Positions 61,171-64,000 of a stretch of 64,000 nucleotides of DNA are shown here, piece by piece. The notes beneath the pieces are model-generated. The model was given only the letters and a program-made list of their open reading frames with translations, was not told the DNA's origin and did not search any database. Made by a program: the position numbers and the translations under genes. The DNA comes from Epiperipatus broadwayi. Lineage: Eukaryota > Onychophora > Udeonychophora > Euonychophora > Peripatidae. The stretch is from positions 7,311,244-7,375,243 of the forward strand of contig JAQFVV010012418.1 in the NCBI GenBank assembly GCA_028023455.1, in the 5' to 3' direction. How positions within the stretch are numbered: the first letter of the stretch is position 1; each line of letters opens with the position of its first letter.

Positions 61171-63059
61171 CACAAACTACAATATATTTCTTTTAAACCC
61201 TTCTTGCATTCAATGTTTTTTAGCATCTAAGAACTCATATTTTGCTGATAAACTGATTTATTAAACTGCAAGTGTACAGTGACTTTTCAACATGTACATA
61301 TCTATAGCACAAATACTTTACATATATATAGTATGCATATATAAATTAAAATTATAGTATAAACAAATATTTTTAATATAATAGTATAGATAATAATAAT
61401 AAATTGAAGGAACTGATTTATGTATATTTTATTGAGTATATGATCATTCATGTATTCACTGAAGTAATAAGAATAAGAAAAGCAACTAATTAATAGTATT
61501 TTTATTTTTAAAATAAATAGTGAAATGTCAGACTTTCATCACTATTGATATGCTCTAGATGATATTCCTTTTTTTCAATAATGTTGTTAACTTACAAAAA
61601 TATAATAGAGGTCTTATTTTCACAAAATTAAATATTTTAAAAATCAATATCAATTTTTAGTATGTTCTAAAATTTTGTAAAACATTTAATATTAGGCTCA
61701 GAAAATATTTTATTATTCAATAAATACAAAGTTGGCAAAGATAATAATGGAAAAATAAAATGTATGTATGTGCTTTAAAACTAATTGAAAAAAAAAAGAA
61801 ATATAATCATGTATGGCATGTATGGCTATTGGCATATTATAACATTTATTCACAATTTTTTTTAAAAAGTGTGATAGCATATAGTGCTCAGGAAATAAAA
61901 ATGGCCACTTGACTATCATACAATTTGGAATTTTAATATTTTTTATGTATTTACATTTTTGGTTGTTTGTTTGCATTTTTTTTGGATGCTATATGATAGA
62001 AGTTATGTAATTAGCTGCAGTATAAATTGCAGTTTCACTGAACATGATTTTTATTGACAGTGATGTGTAAGAAAACCATATTGAGTAAAAAAGTGTGATT
62101 TACATATTGCCTGGCATTTGACTTTGATAATTAAGATTGTTGAGGTTTTAGTGAAAATTTGTCCATATTATATAGCTTCTACATGACCATATGAGGAAAA
62201 GGTTTTTACTGATAATAGAAAGTAAAACAAATGAAATAAAATCTGATGACAAATTTTTATTTTTATGACAATGATGTTTGGAAAGCATTATCAATTTGAG
62301 CCTATTCAACACAAATACTTTTTTTATTTGGATTCTAGATTTAGAGCTATGGATTCTGGACAAAAACAGTTAGATACTCATGATAGAATCATCAACTCTT
62401 CATCATATTAAACGTATTTATCTTCAGAATTTTTTTAAATGTAATTATTACAATTTATAAAAAAGTTAATAGCTCTTTAGACAGAAGGACAGAAAAGATG
62501 TTGAAGAAATTATAGAATATGCTGCTACTCTATTTGAGAAGTTAGAATTCTTTGTCATGTTACAATTTCACTTAAATGTTGTAAATCCTGAAAAATTATT
62601 ATTTATAAATGAGACATGGATTTTCTGATAATGCAGCATAAAAGCTACCAGAAAAATGTTATTTATGTAAGTTCTACATTATAATGAAAATAGGATAGCT
62701 AGATTATAAGACCAATAAAAAGTTCATAAATTTTTTGATGAACTTTGATGTGGTGAAATTGGCTTTACAATTTTAATAGTATATTTTCGTGGAATTTGGC
62801 ATGAAACTTAACTAAATTTCTAAAATAATATATATAAAAAATATTTTCTAAAATAATGATTTTATTTAATTTGATGATCACTGCATTAAAACCAGAAAAT
62901 AACTTTTTTTTGAATCACAATTTTGAGTGTGTTGCATTTAGTGTGATTATATGTAAACATAAATGCATGTAAGTACGATTTATAATATATATTTATTCTA
63001 GAATATAAAACACCGATATACCCATATTTATAATCTATTTTAAATGGCTATATTCTGCT
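61171..63059. other. AT-rich region, weak transposase-like patch
   Basis: 62480-62650 contains a plus-strand frame with LFINETWIF, which faintly resembles the hDEtW catalytic phrase of Tc1/mariner transposases, but nothing around it confirms this. The rest holds only low-complexity sequence and short unassigned frames. Confidence 0.35.
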
Positions 63060-64000
63060 TGCTACAGTTTGGCAAAGTATAGCTCCTAGTTCTAATGTGA
63101 ATTGTAAGAAGAAAGGGCTGTAGTGCCCTTATAACTTTCCCTGACTCTTCCAGCTGTATCTTGGCAGCTTGTCTTGTGAGTAGATACAGTGTCACTTCCA
63201 CTGTACTATGTCAGTTTGCCTCATAATTGTGTTTGGCTTTAGCAGCTTCCAATTGTAAATGTAGATTTGCATTGCTGTGTTAACTTTTAGCTTTAATAAC
63301 TATTGTCTGGAGAATGTATATACTGCTGATTATGTTTAATAGTAGTTCTCTGTGAGTGGGAGTAAGACTGCTCAGCTATGTGATCATTGTTAGAGAGAAT
63401 GAGGATTTTGTCTTTTAGTTTTGTGACAATATTTCTCTTACCATACCTTCAAAAAGACTGACTATTTATGGCCAGATCTTCAAACTTAACAGAAACAATC
63501 AGATTTGGTGAGCATTATTTCCTATTGGCTGTTTTTTGCCATTGGCTATGCATCTCTTTATACACACATTGGTTAGCAGCAATGAATACTCAATACAATT
63601 GAGATAATAAGAAATCTGGACTCATCCATTATTGAAGGCAAGATGAGATATGATATTTCCTTCTCCTGATTAAAATTAGCTCTAGAGAATGTAGTCATGC
63701 AGGTGCCTTGATAGACATGATCTTTGCTTTGTAGTTTCTTCTGGCTTGGTGATATCAGCAGGTTCATGGTCATCATCTGTGGATATTGGAATAATAGTTT
63801 CATCACAGCAGACTGATGACTCATCACTGTTGTCTTTACTGATGGCTGGTCTTTGAACTGTAGAGTCATTGTATCTGGATAATAGGTTTCTGTGAGAATG
63901 ACATTATTGTCTATCAGCAGTTTAAAACCACCACTGTTAGTGATATTTTAACTTTAATTATGACTTCTGGAACCCATTTGGTGATTCCCTTAAACATATG
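63060..64000 (-). pseudogene. Gypsy integrase C-terminus and downstream region
   Basis: Minus strand, entering from the window edge. FKGITKWVPEVIIKVKISLT (about 63925-63995) matches the Gypsy integrase GPY/F-type segment (GxpKWxpGvIxxxxGpxsYxV) with the GP changed. An acidic, proline-containing stretch follows: SSVCCDETIIPISTDDDHEP, then ADITKPEETTKQR (63700-63810), typical of the linker after this segment. Frameshifts separate the parts. The 98-codon frame at 63573-63869 is a different frame of the same region and not a gene. 63060-63540 is GC-richer, with no coding match, and may be the start of the 3' LTR. The rest of the element lies beyond the window. Confidence 0.7.

Noticed and set aside
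61713-62363. Two minus-strand frames of 87 and 71 codons
   Set aside because: Rich in I, N, K, F and S as expected of random AT-rich DNA; no motif.
62480-62650. Second mariner/Tc1 transposase from LFINETWIF
   Set aside because: A single short phrase with no flanking motifs in the right order.

Overview
The window is very AT-rich (roughly three quarters A+T by eye) eukaryotic, almost certainly animal, DNA. The long A/T runs, scattered (TA)n tracts and dense layers of decayed transposons look like intergenic or intronic DNA of an AT-rich invertebrate. I cannot fix the phylum. No intact host gene, no bacterial-type gene and no CRISPR array could be supported. Nearly all open frames are below 100 codons. 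Those that can be interpreted are remains of transposon proteins.

Layout. 1-1009: Penelope-like (PLE) reverse transcriptase and GIY-YIG remains, joined to a hAT fragment with a BED zinc finger. 5125-6460: a second PLE remnant split by a 526-bp hAT element with an 8-bp target duplication. 6980-7996 and 11553-12734: two inverted copies of one pogo/Tigger-like transposon at TA sites, with a dead mariner transposase between them. 13804-13960: a perfect 74-bp palindrome. 17861-18760: a PLE endonuclease fragment inside inverted repeats, another inverted repeat, and a PLE tail. 18788-20715: a second Tigger-like family carrying two nested palindromes. 22816-25867: a shrunken minus-strand Gypsy element (two LTR copies around integrase remains). 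27680-28000 and 33470-35290: more PLE remains, the latter holding a mariner insertion whose empty site is seen in the former. 35390-40309: a non-autonomous element with 2.1-kb LTR-like direct repeats around a 605-bp centre. 45107-46583 (candidate) and 53575-54946 (good): solo LTRs. 56609-56687: a tRNA-like sequence. 58385-61170: a dead RTE-type LINE. 63060-64000: the integrase end of another Gypsy element on the minus strand.

The genes do not form a pathway. The window is a record of repeated insertion, nesting and decay. Three themes stand out: many insertions sit in (TA)n tracts; long perfect palindromes occur beside much older debris; and short GC-richer islets occur in AT-rich surroundings, several of them inside LTRs.
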